NCBI RefSeq assembly: GCF_030643905.1 | Contig: NZ_CP121446.1 | Coordinates: 1,674,001-1,738,000, forward strand | Reading direction: 5' to 3' | Length of the DNA: 64,000 nucleotides | DNA from: Flavobacterium sp. IMCC34852 | GTDB lineage: Bacteria > Bacteroidota > Bacteroidia > Flavobacteriales > Flavobacteriaceae | In this document: one piece after another, positions 9,012-19,356 of the stretch | How the letters are laid out: the number at the start of each line of letters is the position of its first letter | Position numbering within the stretch: position 1 is the stretch's first letter | Made by a program: the position numbers and the translations under genes | Notes under the pieces: generated by a model | Databases searched by the model: none | The model's input: the letters and a program-made list of their open reading frames with translations, nothing else | Told to the model about the DNA's origin: nothing

Positions 9012-12000
9012 TTGGAAAAAAATAAAAAAAATAGCAAGTTAAAGAAAGTCAGAAAGATTATAATACGCACCATTGTTGCGCTGTTATTGTTATTACTACT
9101 AACGGCTATTGCGCTTTCCTTACCGGTTGTACAGACCAAGATTGCCCATTATGCGACTGATAAACTCAACAAGGATTTTGGGACCAATATCAATATAGAT
9201 GAAGTCGCCATTACTTTTTTTGGCGGCGTAAAGTTGAAAACCGTTTTGGTTTTAGACCATCACCAAGATACTTTGATTTATGCCAAAAGAATCAAAACCA
9301 GTATTTTAGATTTTAAAAACCTGGTGGATGGCAAATTAAAGTTTGGCGACTTGCGATTTGACGATTTGACGCTTAATATTGTCAATTATAAAAAAGAGAA
9401 AGACACCAACTTAGATTTGTTTGTAGCGGCTTTTGATGACGGAAAACCCGGTTCCGGAAAGTTTTTGATGACTTCAGCTAATGTGTATGTGAAAAATTCC
9501 CATTTCACCATGACCGATTACAATCGGGCCAGTCCTAAAGATGTTGATTTCACTCAATTAAATGCACGTCTTGAAAAATTTCAAATCAAAGGCCCCAATG
9601 TAACGGCCCGAATTGCTGAGATGGCTTTTAAAGACCACAGGGGTTTATTGGTGCGAAACCTGACTTCTGATTTTGGTTACACCAAGAGAAACATCAGCTT
9701 GGAAAATTTAACGCTTAAAACTGATGAATCTTATTTGGAAGGCAAAGTAATTTTGAGTTACAGTAGAGAAAATAAGGATTTCAGCGATTTTAATAACAAA
9801 GTATTGTTTGATGTAAAACTCGACAAAGCAACACTTTCTACTAATGACATTCGTTATTTTTATGCTGAATTGGGTAAGAATAAAATATTCAATCTCCAAA
9901 CAAAGGTTAAAGGAACGCTCAACGATTTTTACGCAACCAATTTATACCTCAAAGACGATAAAAATTCCATCATTAAAGGTGATGTCAATTTTAAAAACTT
10001 ATTTCCCCGAAGTCCGGGCGCTTTTTACATGAAAGGCGACTTTGATAAAATTACTTCCAATTACACCGATTTAACCAAACTTCTTCCCAATATTCTTGGA
10101 AAAAAGTTGCCTACATCATTGCAAAAATTAGGTCAGTTTTATTTTGTAGGCAAAGCAGAAGTAACGCAAAAATACATCAACGCCGATTTTGTCATGAATA
10201 CTGCTCTGGGTATAGTTGAATCGGATTTGCACATGACTGATATAGATAATATTGACAATGCCAAATACAATGGTTATGTAATCTTAGACAATTTTGATGT
10301 AGGCAGTATGATAAACGACAAATCTATAGGTAGAGTGAGTCTGGATTTGGATGTTGACGGAAAAGGATTTACCCAAAAATACCTGAATACCTCGTTTGTT
10401 GGAGATATTTTTCAAGTACGTTACAATGGTTATGACTACAGTAACATTATTGTAGACGGTTCTTTTAAACAACCTATGTTTAAAGGAAAAGTAATCGCCA
10501 ATGATCCAAATTTATTCATGGATTTCAATGGAACCGTAGATTTGTCTCAAAGGGAAAAAATATATGATTTTCACGCCAAAATTGACTATGCTAATTTGGT
10601 GAAGCTAAACTTTATTAAAGATTCTATTTCGGTATTTAAAGGTGATATAGTAGTCAAAGCCACCGGAAATTCAATGGATAATTTAAAAGGGAATTTGTTG
10701 TTGACCAATTCTTCCTATCAGAATAAAAAAGATATTTATTTCTTAGATTATCTTGAAATGAATTCCAACTTTGACAATACAGGAGAAAGAACCATTACTA
10801 TTAATTCACCGGACGCGATTGAAGGATCGGTAATTGGAAAATACAAATTCAATCAAGTACAGAAGATGACAGAAAACGCCTTAGGTACTTTTTATTCTAA
10901 TTACAAGCCCAATAAAGTCTTGCCCAATCAATACTTGAAATTCAATTTTGCGATCAATAGCAAGGTTATCGAAATTTTCAACCCCGACATTACTTTGGCT
11001 CCCAATACTGTTTTGAAAGGAAATATAGGTTCTGACACTAAGCAGTTTGCGCTCAATTTTAATTCGCCCAAAGTTTCGGCATACAATAACACTTTTGATA
11101 ATATTTTGGTACAAGTAGATAACCAAAACCCTTTGTATAACGCCTATGTACAAATGGATTCTATTAAGACTAAGCATTATAAAATCAGAGATTTTAGCAT
11201 GATTAATACTTTTTCTAAAGACACTTTGCGTTTTAGAACTGAGTTTAGAGGCGGCAAGAACGGACTTGATTTTTACAACCTCAATCTTTACCACACGATT
11301 AACAAGGACAATAATAATGTGGTTGGATTTGACAAATCAGAATTGCAATTCAAAGATTATCTCTGGTATTTGAACGAAAAAGAAGAGGCTGAAAGCAACC
11401 AAATTGTTTTTGATAAAAAACTAAAAAACTTTGCGTTTGAAGACTTAGTCTTATCACACGAAAATCAGCGTATCAATTTTATCGGACTCATAAAAGAAAG
11501 TCAATCCAAGGATTTGCAACTCACTTTTGACAATGTCAATTTGAACAAAGTCACACCCGATGTAGAAAAATTTAGGTTTGACGGAAATTTGACAGGTAAA
11601 ATCAACTTCAAACAAAGCAGCACCGTTTTCCAACCAACTTCGAGTTTAAAGATAGATAGTTTGTCGGTAAACGCCATTCCGTTAGGAAATTTGAATCTTA
11701 ATATTGAAGGCGATGAAACACTGCGTAAATTTCATATTGTATCCAATTTAGAAAATGAAAACTTTGATTCCTTCAATGCCGATGGGGATATTGAAATTAT
11801 TGACAATCAAACATTCCTCGATGTGGATTTGAGTTTTGATAAATTCAATTTGGGTATTTTGAGTAAAATAGGCGGAGAGGTGATTACTAATATCAGAGGT
11901 TTTGCCTCGGGTAATGCCCGAATTGACGGAAACATCAATAGTTTAGATTACAACGGTCGATTGTACATCAACGAAGCCGGTTTGAAAATTCCTTACTTGA

Positions 12001-13550
12001 ACACGGATTACCAATTTGTAAATAATTCAATAGTAGACGTCACCGAGAATAAGTTCATTATCAGAGAAACTACCATAACCGACACGACATTTGATACTAA
12101 AGGAACATTAAGTGGTTTTATCAAGCACAAGCAATTTGGAGATTGGCAGTTGGATTTGGCCATCAATTCTAACCGACTTCTGGCTTTAAACACCAAAGAT
12201 ACTGAAGATGCGGCTTATTACGGGAAAGCTTTTATGGATGGATCGGCTTCCATCAAAGGACCAACAGAGAATTTGATGATTAGTGTTAATGCGGAATCAG
12301 CCAAAGGAACCGACATTAAAATTCCTATCAATGAAGCGGAATCGGTAGAAGAAAATAGTTTTATCCACTTCATAACCCAAGCAGAAAAAAATAAAAACGG
12401 AAAAGACAAGCTAGCCCAAAATAAAAAGTACAACGGACTTGAATTGGATTTCAATTTTGAAATCAATAAGAATGCAGATATCGAAGTAATACTCGACAGA
12501 GATTCGGGCCACGGAATGAAAGGAAAAGGATATGGAACTTTGTTGTTTAGAATCAATACTTTAGGAAAGTTTGAAATGTTTGGAGACTTCATCGCTTTGG
12601 AAGGTTCTTATAACTTTAAATACGGCGGATTGATAGGAAAAGAATTCACGGTTAAAAAAGGAGGTTCGATTATTTGGTCGGGTGATCCAATGGCCGCAAT
12701 TTTGAATTTAGAAGCGGTATATAGTGTGCCAGGCGGCGCTAATCCTGCTCTTCTTATTGATAATCCGTCCTTTAATAAAAAAGTGGATGTTGAAGTTGTT
12801 ATTGGTGTAAAAGGGAATTTAACCAGTCCGGACCCGGATTTTAATATCAATTTCCCAACGGTTGGCAGTTCGCTAAAATCAGAAATCCAGTACCAGTTAG
12901 ACGACAAAGATAAACGCCAAACCCAAGCTTTGTATCTCTTATCAACCGGTAGCTTTTTGAGTCAGGAAGGTGTTGATCAAAACCAATTGTCTAATAGTCT
13001 ATTCGAAAAAGCCAGTAGCCTTTTTAAAGACATCTTTTCAAGTGATGGAGATAAAATTTCGTTTGCCCCGGAATATGTGGTAGCAGACCGATTGCAAACC
13101 GGCCAACAAACCGATGCCAGAGTTAATGTTAATGTATCGTCCAAGATAAATGAACGCATCACCGTGAACGGAAAAGTAGGTGTGCCGGTTGGTGGTATTT
13201 CAGAAACTGCTATTGTCGGAGATGTAGAAGTTCAATACCGTGTTAATGATGACGGAACATTAAACTTACGTGTATTCAACAAAGAAAATGATATCACTTA
13301 TATCGGCCAAGGAATAGGGTATACCCAAGGAATAGGAATGTCTTATGAAGTTGATTTTGACACTATGAAAGAATTAATCAATAAGATTTTCAAGAATGCT
13401 AAAATAGACAGAGCCCAAAAAACAAAAAACCATGCCGACCAGGATTCTGACTTGCCGGAAGGAATTCAATTTACCAAACCTGAGGATAAAAAAGAGCCTA
13501 AAAAAGTCCAGCCCAAACCAAATCAGGATGGAATTCCTACCGAGGATTAG
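9012..13550 (+). CDS. tamB: TamB-like translocation/assembly module protein
   Basis: A 1512-residue protein. A basic N terminus and one membrane anchor (about residues 17-36) are followed by a very long beta-rich AsmA/TamB repeat region. The C-terminal DUF490/TamB domain lies roughly at 1150-1480, with typical GSYNFKYGG and GDPMAAILNL segments. In Gram-negatives TamB-type bridge proteins span the periplasm and are implicated in outer-membrane assembly and phospholipid transport. A lysine/proline-rich tail ends the protein. The start is TTG: a stop lies five codons upstream and no ATG or GTG occurs before the anchor. No TamA partner is adjacent. Confidence 0.85.
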   Translation: MEKNKKNSKLKKVRKIIIRTIVALLLLLLLTAIALSLPVVQTKIAHYATDKLNKDFGTNINIDEVAITFFGGVKLKTVLVLDHHQDTLIYAKRIKTSILDFKNLVDGKLKFGDLRFDDLTLNIVNYKKEKDTNLDLFVAAFDDGKPGSGKFLMTSANVYVKNSHFTMTDYNRASPKDVDFTQLNARLEKFQIKGPNVTARIAEMAFKDHRGLLVRNLTSDFGYTKRNISLENLTLKTDESYLEGKVILSYSRENKDFSDFNNKVLFDVKLDKATLSTNDIRYFYAELGKNKIFNLQTKVKGTLNDFYATNLYLKDDKNSIIKGDVNFKNLFPRSPGAFYMKGDFDKITSNYTDLTKLLPNILGKKLPTSLQKLGQFYFVGKAEVTQKYINADFVMNTALGIVESDLHMTDIDNIDNAKYNGYVILDNFDVGSMINDKSIGRVSLDLDVDGKGFTQKYLNTSFVGDIFQVRYNGYDYSNIIVDGSFKQPMFKGKVIANDPNLFMDFNGTVDLSQREKIYDFHAKIDYANLVKLNFIKDSISVFKGDIVVKATGNSMDNLKGNLLLTNSSYQNKKDIYFLDYLEMNSNFDNTGERTITINSPDAIEGSVIGKYKFNQVQKMTENALGTFYSNYKPNKVLPNQYLKFNFAINSKVIEIFNPDITLAPNTVLKGNIGSDTKQFALNFNSPKVSAYNNTFDNILVQVDNQNPLYNAYVQMDSIKTKHYKIRDFSMINTFSKDTLRFRTEFRGGKNGLDFYNLNLYHTINKDNNNVVGFDKSELQFKDYLWYLNEKEEAESNQIVFDKKLKNFAFEDLVLSHENQRINFIGLIKESQSKDLQLTFDNVNLNKVTPDVEKFRFDGNLTGKINFKQSSTVFQPTSSLKIDSLSVNAIPLGNLNLNIEGDETLRKFHIVSNLENENFDSFNADGDIEIIDNQTFLDVDLSFDKFNLGILSKIGGEVITNIRGFASGNARIDGNINSLDYNGRLYINEAGLKIPYLNTDYQFVNNSIVDVTENKFIIRETTITDTTFDTKGTLSGFIKHKQFGDWQLDLAINSNRLLALNTKDTEDAAYYGKAFMDGSASIKGPTENLMISVNAESAKGTDIKIPINEAESVEENSFIHFITQAEKNKNGKDKLAQNKKYNGLELDFNFEINKNADIEVILDRDSGHGMKGKGYGTLLFRINTLGKFEMFGDFIALEGSYNFKYGGLIGKEFTVKKGGSIIWSGDPMAAILNLEAVYSVPGGANPALLIDNPSFNKKVDVEVVIGVKGNLTSPDPDFNINFPTVGSSLKSEIQYQLDDKDKRQTQALYLLSTGSFLSQEGVDQNQLSNSLFEKASSLFKDIFSSDGDKISFAPEYVVADRLQTGQQTDARVNVNVSSKINERITVNGKVGVPVGGISETAIVGDVEVQYRVNDDGTLNLRVFNKENDITYIGQGIGYTQGIGMSYEVDFDTMKELINKIFKNAKIDRAQKTKNHADQDSDLPEGIQFTKPEDKKEPKKVQPKPNQDGIPTED

Positions 13551-13609
13551 TCACTTCTTTAAAACGCACCAAAAAACTTATCAACGAAAACGATTGAATT
13601 GCACTCATT

Positions 13610-13627
13610 TTATTAATATATTAATAA
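13610..13627. promoter_or_regulatory. 18-bp AT-only palindrome upstream of pfkA
   Basis: TTATTAATATATTAATAA is a perfect 18-bp palindrome 55 bp before the pfkA ATG. It could be an operator, or simply AT-rich spacer; no partner is known. Confidence 0.25.
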
Positions 13628-13681
13628 TATGAGCAAAAAACTACTTTGTCTTTGCTAATTTTACATTTTAATACGATAAAA

Positions 13682-14668
13682 ATGTCTAAAAGCATAAAAA
13701 AGATTGGAGTTTTAACTTCAGGTGGTGATTCACCGGGAATGAATGCTGCTATTCGTTCTGTTGTCAGAACATGTGCCTATCACAACATAGAGTGTATAGG
13801 GATTTACAGAGGTTATCAAGGAATGATTGAAGGCGATTTTAAAGAAATGGGTCCGCGTAGTGTAAACAATATTGTAAACAAAGGCGGAACGATCTTAAAA
13901 TCGGCGCGTTCCAAAGAATTCATGACCAAAGAAGGTCGCCAAAAAGCCCATCAAAATTTAGTAAGCGCGGGCGTTGATGCTTTGGTAGTTATCGGCGGTG
14001 ACGGTTCGTTTACCGGTGCCGAAGTATTCAATGAAGAGTATGGTTTTCCGGTAATGGGAATTCCGGGGACTATTGACAATGATATTTTTGGTACCAGTCA
14101 TACTTTAGGATACGATACCGCTTTGAATACCGTGGTTGAATGCATTGATAAAATCAGAGATACGGCCAGTTCCCACAATCGATTGTTTTTTGTAGAAGTG
14201 ATGGGAAGAGATGCCGGTCATATCGCACTTAATGCCGGAATCGGAGCAGGAGCTGAAGAAATTTTGATTCCCGAAGAAGATTTAGGTTTAGACAGACTAT
14301 TAGAATCACTTCAAAAAAGTAAAGCTTCCGGAAAATCTTCCAGCATTGTGGTGGTAGCCGAAGGAGAAAAAATGGGAAAAAATGTATTCCAACTCAAAGA
14401 TTATATCGAAGAACATTTACCGGAATACGACATCAGGGTTTCGGTTTTAGGTCACATGCAACGCGGTGGTTCACCATCTTGCTATGACAGAGTATTGGCC
14501 TCAAGATTGGGCGTAAAAGCAGTTGAATCTTTGTTAGAAGGGAAAACCAATTTCATGGTTGGCGTATTGGCCGATAAAATAGAACTCACACCTTTGGAAC
14601 AAGCCATCAAAGGTCATTCTGAAATAGATAGAGAATTGCTCAGAGTTTCTGATATCATGTCCACTTAA
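13682..14668 (+). CDS. pfkA: ATP-dependent 6-phosphofructokinase
   Basis: A 328-residue PfkA-type enzyme that phosphorylates fructose 6-phosphate, committing it to glycolysis. Motifs: GVLTSGGDSPGMN (ATP loop), GGDGSFTGA, the catalytic PGTIDND, MGRDAGHIA and MQRGGSP (substrate contacts). GGDGS with Gly rather than Asp at the decisive position fits an ATP-type rather than a pyrophosphate-type enzyme. The start at 13682 gives the standard N terminus; the ATG at 13646 adds 12 residues of no known role. It lies 90 bp before gap. Confidence 0.93.
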   Translation: MSKSIKKIGVLTSGGDSPGMNAAIRSVVRTCAYHNIECIGIYRGYQGMIEGDFKEMGPRSVNNIVNKGGTILKSARSKEFMTKEGRQKAHQNLVSAGVDALVVIGGDGSFTGAEVFNEEYGFPVMGIPGTIDNDIFGTSHTLGYDTALNTVVECIDKIRDTASSHNRLFFVEVMGRDAGHIALNAGIGAGAEEILIPEEDLGLDRLLESLQKSKASGKSSSIVVVAEGEKMGKNVFQLKDYIEEHLPEYDIRVSVLGHMQRGGSPSCYDRVLASRLGVKAVESLLEGKTNFMVGVLADKIELTPLEQAIKGHSEIDRELLRVSDIMST

Positions 14669-14681
14669 AAAAAGTAAGTTC

Positions 14682-15769
<1,088 letters not shown>

Positions 15770-15776
15770 TAAATAG

Positions 15777-15814
15777 AAAAAATCCCGTTATCTTTGTCGG
15801 TATCGGGATTTTTT
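15777..15814 (+). terminator. Terminator after gap
   Basis: AAAAAATCCCG and CGGGATTTTTT form an 11-bp stem with a 16-nt loop and end in a T run. The same AAATCCCG/CGGGATTT stem recurs at 16775 and 33983. Confidence 0.8.
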
Positions 15815-15883
15815 ATACCTAACAAACAACCAAACCGAAATAATAAAGAGAATTAAGTTTTATCATTTGGACTCCCGTTCAAA

Positions 15884-15911
15884 TTCGTAATTCCTAATTC
15901 GTAATTCCTAA
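15884..15911. repeat. Two tandem copies of a 14-bp unit
   Basis: TTCGTAATTCCTAA is present twice in direct succession, ending 6 bp before the kinase ATG. No function is evident. Confidence 0.6.
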
Positions 15912-15917
15912 TTAATT

Positions 15918-16769
15918 ATGAAATTATTAGTTGACAGTGGTTCTACCAAAGCCGATTGGATTGCAATTGATGACAACGGAAAGGTGCTTTTCACCACACA
16001 AACTTTAGGTCTGAACCCTGAGGTATTAGATAAAGATGCTATTATCGAAAGACTTAATGATAAATTCGATATCGAACACAATAAAGATAAAGCCTCACAC
16101 CTGTTCTTTTACGGAGCCGGTTGCGGTACCGACAGAATGAAAATTTTCCTGACCAAAGTGTTTGAAGAATATTTCAGAAATGCGGTGGTTTCAGTTCATG
16201 AAGATACTTATGCGGCCGTTTATGCCACAACACCAAAAGACGAGAAAGCTATTGTTTGCATCTTAGGAACCGGTTCTAATTGCAGTTATTTTGACGGTAA
16301 AGTGTTGCACCAAAAAGTGCAATCGTTAGGGTATATAGTGATGGATGACGGCTCCGGAAATCGTTTTGGAAGACATTTAATCCGTGGACATTACTTCAAT
16401 AATATGCCCGAAGATTTGGCCAAAGAATTCGAAGATGAATACAACCTTGACGCTGATTATATCAAAGCTAATTTGTACAAAGAAGACAATCCTAATGCTT
16501 ACTTAGCGACTTTTGCTAAGTTTATTATCAAGCACAAAGACAATCCGTTTTGCAAAAAAATCATAAAAAAAGAATTGAAATCATTCGCCAAAAACTATAT
16601 CATGCAATTTGACAATTGCAGAGAAGTTCCGGTGCATTTCGTAGGTTCTATTGCGTTTTATTTGAAAGACGAATTGGAGCAGATTTTAGCCAAATACGAC
16701 ATTAAAATAGGCAACGTACTCCGAAGACCAATTGATGGTTTGATTGCTTACCATATTTTGAATAAATAG
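15918..16769 (+). CDS. BadF/BadG-type ATPase, N-acetylglucosamine kinase-like
   Basis: A 283-residue ASKHA-fold sugar kinase. The phosphate-1 motif is VDSGSTKADW at the N terminus, phosphate-2 is ILGTGSNC at about 114, and DDGSGNRFG follows. These fit the eukaryotic-type N-acetylglucosamine/glucosamine kinase branch of the BadF family that is widespread in Bacteroidota. Amino-sugar salvage is the likely role; the exact substrate is not fixed by sequence. The gene has its own terminator and is separated from gap by another. Confidence 0.8.
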   Translation: MKLLVDSGSTKADWIAIDDNGKVLFTTQTLGLNPEVLDKDAIIERLNDKFDIEHNKDKASHLFFYGAGCGTDRMKIFLTKVFEEYFRNAVVSVHEDTYAAVYATTPKDEKAIVCILGTGSNCSYFDGKVLHQKVQSLGYIVMDDGSGNRFGRHLIRGHYFNNMPEDLAKEFEDEYNLDADYIKANLYKEDNPNAYLATFAKFIIKHKDNPFCKKIIKKELKSFAKNYIMQFDNCREVPVHFVGSIAFYLKDELEQILAKYDIKIGNVLRRPIDGLIAYHILNK

Positions 16770-16774
16770 AGATT

Positions 16775-16800
16775 AAAATCCCGATGCTGTCGGGATTTTT
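16775..16800 (+). terminator. Terminator after the BadF-type kinase
   Basis: AAAATCCCGA and TCGGGATTTT form a 10-bp stem with a 5-nt loop, followed by a T run. It probably works in both directions, because the ABM gene converges on it. Confidence 0.8.
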
Positions 16801-16824
16801 TATTTTAAATCAAATTTATTATTG

Positions 16825-17214
16825 TTAGAACTCTTTTTCTATTTGCCATAAAGAAATCTCAGGCGGACCGGCTAAAAAGTTTCGGGCATTGGTAATAAAT
16901 TCTTGTAAATGCGGTGTTTTCATATGCTCGTTTCCATAGTAAGCAGCATCTTGCCATTCTTCATAAAGCAAAATATTCGTTGGATCTTTTGGGTCAACGT
17001 GGAGTTTGATACTCACAAAATTCGGTTCTTTTTTAACTTGCTCAATCAGAGTAGTTAAGTTATTAATGGCTTCAGCACTTTTGTCGGGTTGGGTTTTATA
17101 TTTGACCAAAACAATAGTGTTTTTTGAAGTCAGTGTTGATTCTGTATTCCAACTCAGACAAAGGAATGCTGCAAACAGAACAACAAACGGGAATGCTTTT
17201 TTTATTGTTTTCAT
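16825..17214 (-). CDS. Antibiotic biosynthesis monooxygenase (ABM) domain protein, secreted
   Basis: A 129-residue protein with an N-terminal signal or anchor segment (residues 8-22) and one ABM ferredoxin-like domain (about 35-125), with the typical LHVDPKDPTNILLYEEW centre. Such small dimeric domains act as quinol monooxygenases or as signalling and detoxifying proteins; the exported form suggests an envelope role. The frame is open 27 codons further (17295), but the start at 17214 places the signal peptide at the N terminus. Confidence 0.75.
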   Translation of the reverse strand: MKTIKKAFPFVVLFAAFLCLSWNTESTLTSKNTIVLVKYKTQPDKSAEAINNLTTLIEQVKKEPNFVSIKLHVDPKDPTNILLYEEWQDAAYYGNEHMKTPHLQEFITNARNFLAGPPEISLWQIEKEF

Positions 17215-17368
17215 AAAGTTGCATTTTTGGTTATACGGTAAAGGTATGCAATTGATATATATTGAATACAAATAAAAACCCTTTAAAGCTTTCACCCTAA
17301 AGGATTTACTAAATATTGTTATGATTAATCTCAGACTGTAATTTATGATTATTGATACTATCCTAAGG

Positions 17369-18814
17369 CTATTCTTTTATGAATTTGATACTTTCAAGAT
17401 TGTCAATTTTAACAATATATAATCCTTTGGCCAAATTTTCAACATTTATTTTTTTGTTTTCGGACAACGGTGATTCGTTTATTATCCTTCCGTTTATGTC
17501 GGTGATTTTTATTGGAGTTCCCGTTTCTACATTTTCAAATGTGATGAAGTCTTTTGCCGGATTAGGGTATAGTTTTATTTTATTAATGTCATAATTAGCA
17601 TTTTCTAATGCATTTCCGTAGTTAAATTTGGAAACAAATATGATGTTACGCAATTGTGTGTCATTTGTCCCGGAGATTACAACACCATTATTGATTAAAC
17701 TTATTTGGTCTCCATATCGATTATCATAATTTGATAAAAATTGCTCTCCGTTATTGGCAAAATTTAAATCGGGTTGCCCTGTAGTTAGTGTGCGTGTAAA
17801 CTTTAAATATGGCACAGTTGAATTATTGATTGTAATTAATGCTAATGGTTTGTCATCGGGTTGTAAACTAACTGTATTGCCAAAAAAATTGGCAAACCCG
17901 TTAGAGCCATAGGTAGTGTCTTGTGTAAAATCGGGATTGTAACGATACACTTTTTTTGTGTAACTTGGATAGCCTAAATAAGTCACATGCAACAAAAGTT
18001 TGCCGTCACTTTGCATCCCTAAAAAAGTGCCGCCTTTTGTACTGTCCGGATTAATTTCAATGGGTTCCGGAATACCATCGGTACTAAAGCGCACCACTTT
18101 AGGGGTTTCCCAATAAAATGAGGCATAATGATAAACCATAATACCAATGATGATTCTTCCATCAGGTTGAATATATATACTACTGGGATTATTACGACAA
18201 TTATTTTCACCAATTAAAGTATTGTTGGTGTTAAACGAGGTATCAATTTGACCATTAGGAAGAAATCTTTTAACGTTTATTCGAGAGTTTTCAGTGAACA
18301 TTGACACATAAATGGCGGCAATGATTTTTCCGTCATCTTGAACAGCGATGTTGCACCCACGTCCGTTAATACCAGGCTGAGTATTGGAATAGGTAACAAG
18401 GCTACCGTTATTGCCAAAACTAGTATCAATACTGCCATCGTTATTGTATTGGTTTATGATTACATCATTAAATGAGACAATTAATTTATTACTCGGATTA
18501 AGTAGTATCTTTTGAACAGGTTTGTCCATCAGGATAACTCCGTTACTTCCAAAGGTTGAATCTAAGGTTCCGTTGGTGTTATAGCGCACAATAAATCCTT
18601 TATCCGTAGCTCCTTGATAGGTTTCTGCTCTGCGACCACCAACTATAATTTTGCCATCATTTTGAACAACTTGGGTTAAAATGTAAGTAGAGTAAAAACC
18701 TAAATTGGTTTCCACGATCCCATTCGTTCCAAAACTAGTATCTACACTAAGCGATTGATATTGTGAATAGCCACTGAAAAACCAAAGCAGAAATAAAAGG
18801 CTAATATTTTTCAT
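17369..18814 (-). CDS. Delta-60 repeat protein with type IX sorting domain
   Basis: A 481-residue secreted protein. A signal peptide is followed by repeated FG(S/N)NG and DGKI(I/L) segments, the delta-60 repeat that builds beta-propeller-like folds, covering about residues 20-400. The C terminus is a type A T9SS sorting domain starting at KLYPNPAKDF and ending with a short basic tail. It is therefore exported by the type IX system and attached to or released from the cell surface. The ligand is unknown. The start at 18814 is preferred over 18835 because it leaves the basic residue and hydrophobic core of the signal intact. Confidence 0.85.
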   Translation of the reverse strand: MKNISLLFLLWFFSGYSQYQSLSVDTSFGTNGIVETNLGFYSTYILTQVVQNDGKIIVGGRRAETYQGATDKGFIVRYNTNGTLDSTFGSNGVILMDKPVQKILLNPSNKLIVSFNDVIINQYNNDGSIDTSFGNNGSLVTYSNTQPGINGRGCNIAVQDDGKIIAAIYVSMFTENSRINVKRFLPNGQIDTSFNTNNTLIGENNCRNNPSSIYIQPDGRIIIGIMVYHYASFYWETPKVVRFSTDGIPEPIEINPDSTKGGTFLGMQSDGKLLLHVTYLGYPSYTKKVYRYNPDFTQDTTYGSNGFANFFGNTVSLQPDDKPLALITINNSTVPYLKFTRTLTTGQPDLNFANNGEQFLSNYDNRYGDQISLINNGVVISGTNDTQLRNIIFVSKFNYGNALENANYDINKIKLYPNPAKDFITFENVETGTPIKITDINGRIINESPLSENKKINVENLAKGLYIVKIDNLESIKFIKE

Positions 18815-18887
18815 AAAGATTGAGTTAGAGGACAAGATTAATGTGAATTAATAGTGCGTACATGACATAAATATAAAAAAAATCCTT

Positions 18888-18912
18888 TACTGTATGACAA
18901 TAAAGGATTTAT
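18888..18912 (-). terminator. Terminator after ridA
   Basis: AAATCCTTTA and TAAAGGATTT form a 10-bp stem. On the minus strand it is followed by a U tract. It lies 20 bp after the ridA stop. Confidence 0.7.
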
Positions 18913-18931
18913 TATTTTATAAAACTGTAAA

Positions 18932-19312
18932 CTATTTCACCGCAATCATCGAAATTTCGACATTGACATTTTTGGGTAAACAAGCTACTTGAACCGTTTC
19001 TCTGGCCGGAGCAGTGGCTTCGTCAAAGTAACTACCGTAAACAGTATTGATTCGCGCAAAGTCACCCATATTCATGATGAAAATGGTTGTTTTTACTACG
19101 TTATCAAAAGTCATATCAGCGGCTTCAAGAACTGCTTTCATGTTTTCCATGACTTGTTTGGTTTCGGTTTCAATATCGTCTAAAACCAATTCCATAGTAT
19201 TCGGATGCAAAGCAATTTGTCCCGAAGTGTAAAGGGTATTACCCACCAAAACCGCTTGGTTATAAGGTCCAATGGGCGCCGGCGCTTTGTCTGTAAAGAT
19301 TATTTTTTTCAT
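18932..19312 (-). CDS. ridA: RidA family enamine/imine deaminase
   Basis: A 126-residue YjgF/YER057c/UK114 protein. It hydrolyses reactive 2-aminoacrylate-type enamines made by PLP enzymes. Conserved segments are APAPIGPYNQAV, LYTSGQIAL and the active-site arginine in PARETVQVA. Length and motifs match the trimeric RidA subfamily. It lies 44 bp after lptD on the same strand; the pairing has no obvious functional meaning. Confidence 0.92.
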   Translation of the reverse strand: MKKIIFTDKAPAPIGPYNQAVLVGNTLYTSGQIALHPNTMELVLDDIETETKQVMENMKAVLEAADMTFDNVVKTTIFIMNMGDFARINTVYGSYFDEATAPARETVQVACLPKNVNVEISMIAVK

Positions 19313-19356
19313 GATATATATTTTAAACTTCGTACTTCAAACTTCGTAAATCGTAC

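Noticed and set aside
10881..11294. 137-codon antisense ORF inside the TamB-like gene
   Set aside because: No recognisable domain, lies wholly opposite a conserved coding frame; a shadow ORF.
12218..12592. 124-codon antisense ORF inside the TamB-like gene
   Set aside because: Low-complexity hydrophobic translation opposite the DUF490 region; a shadow ORF.
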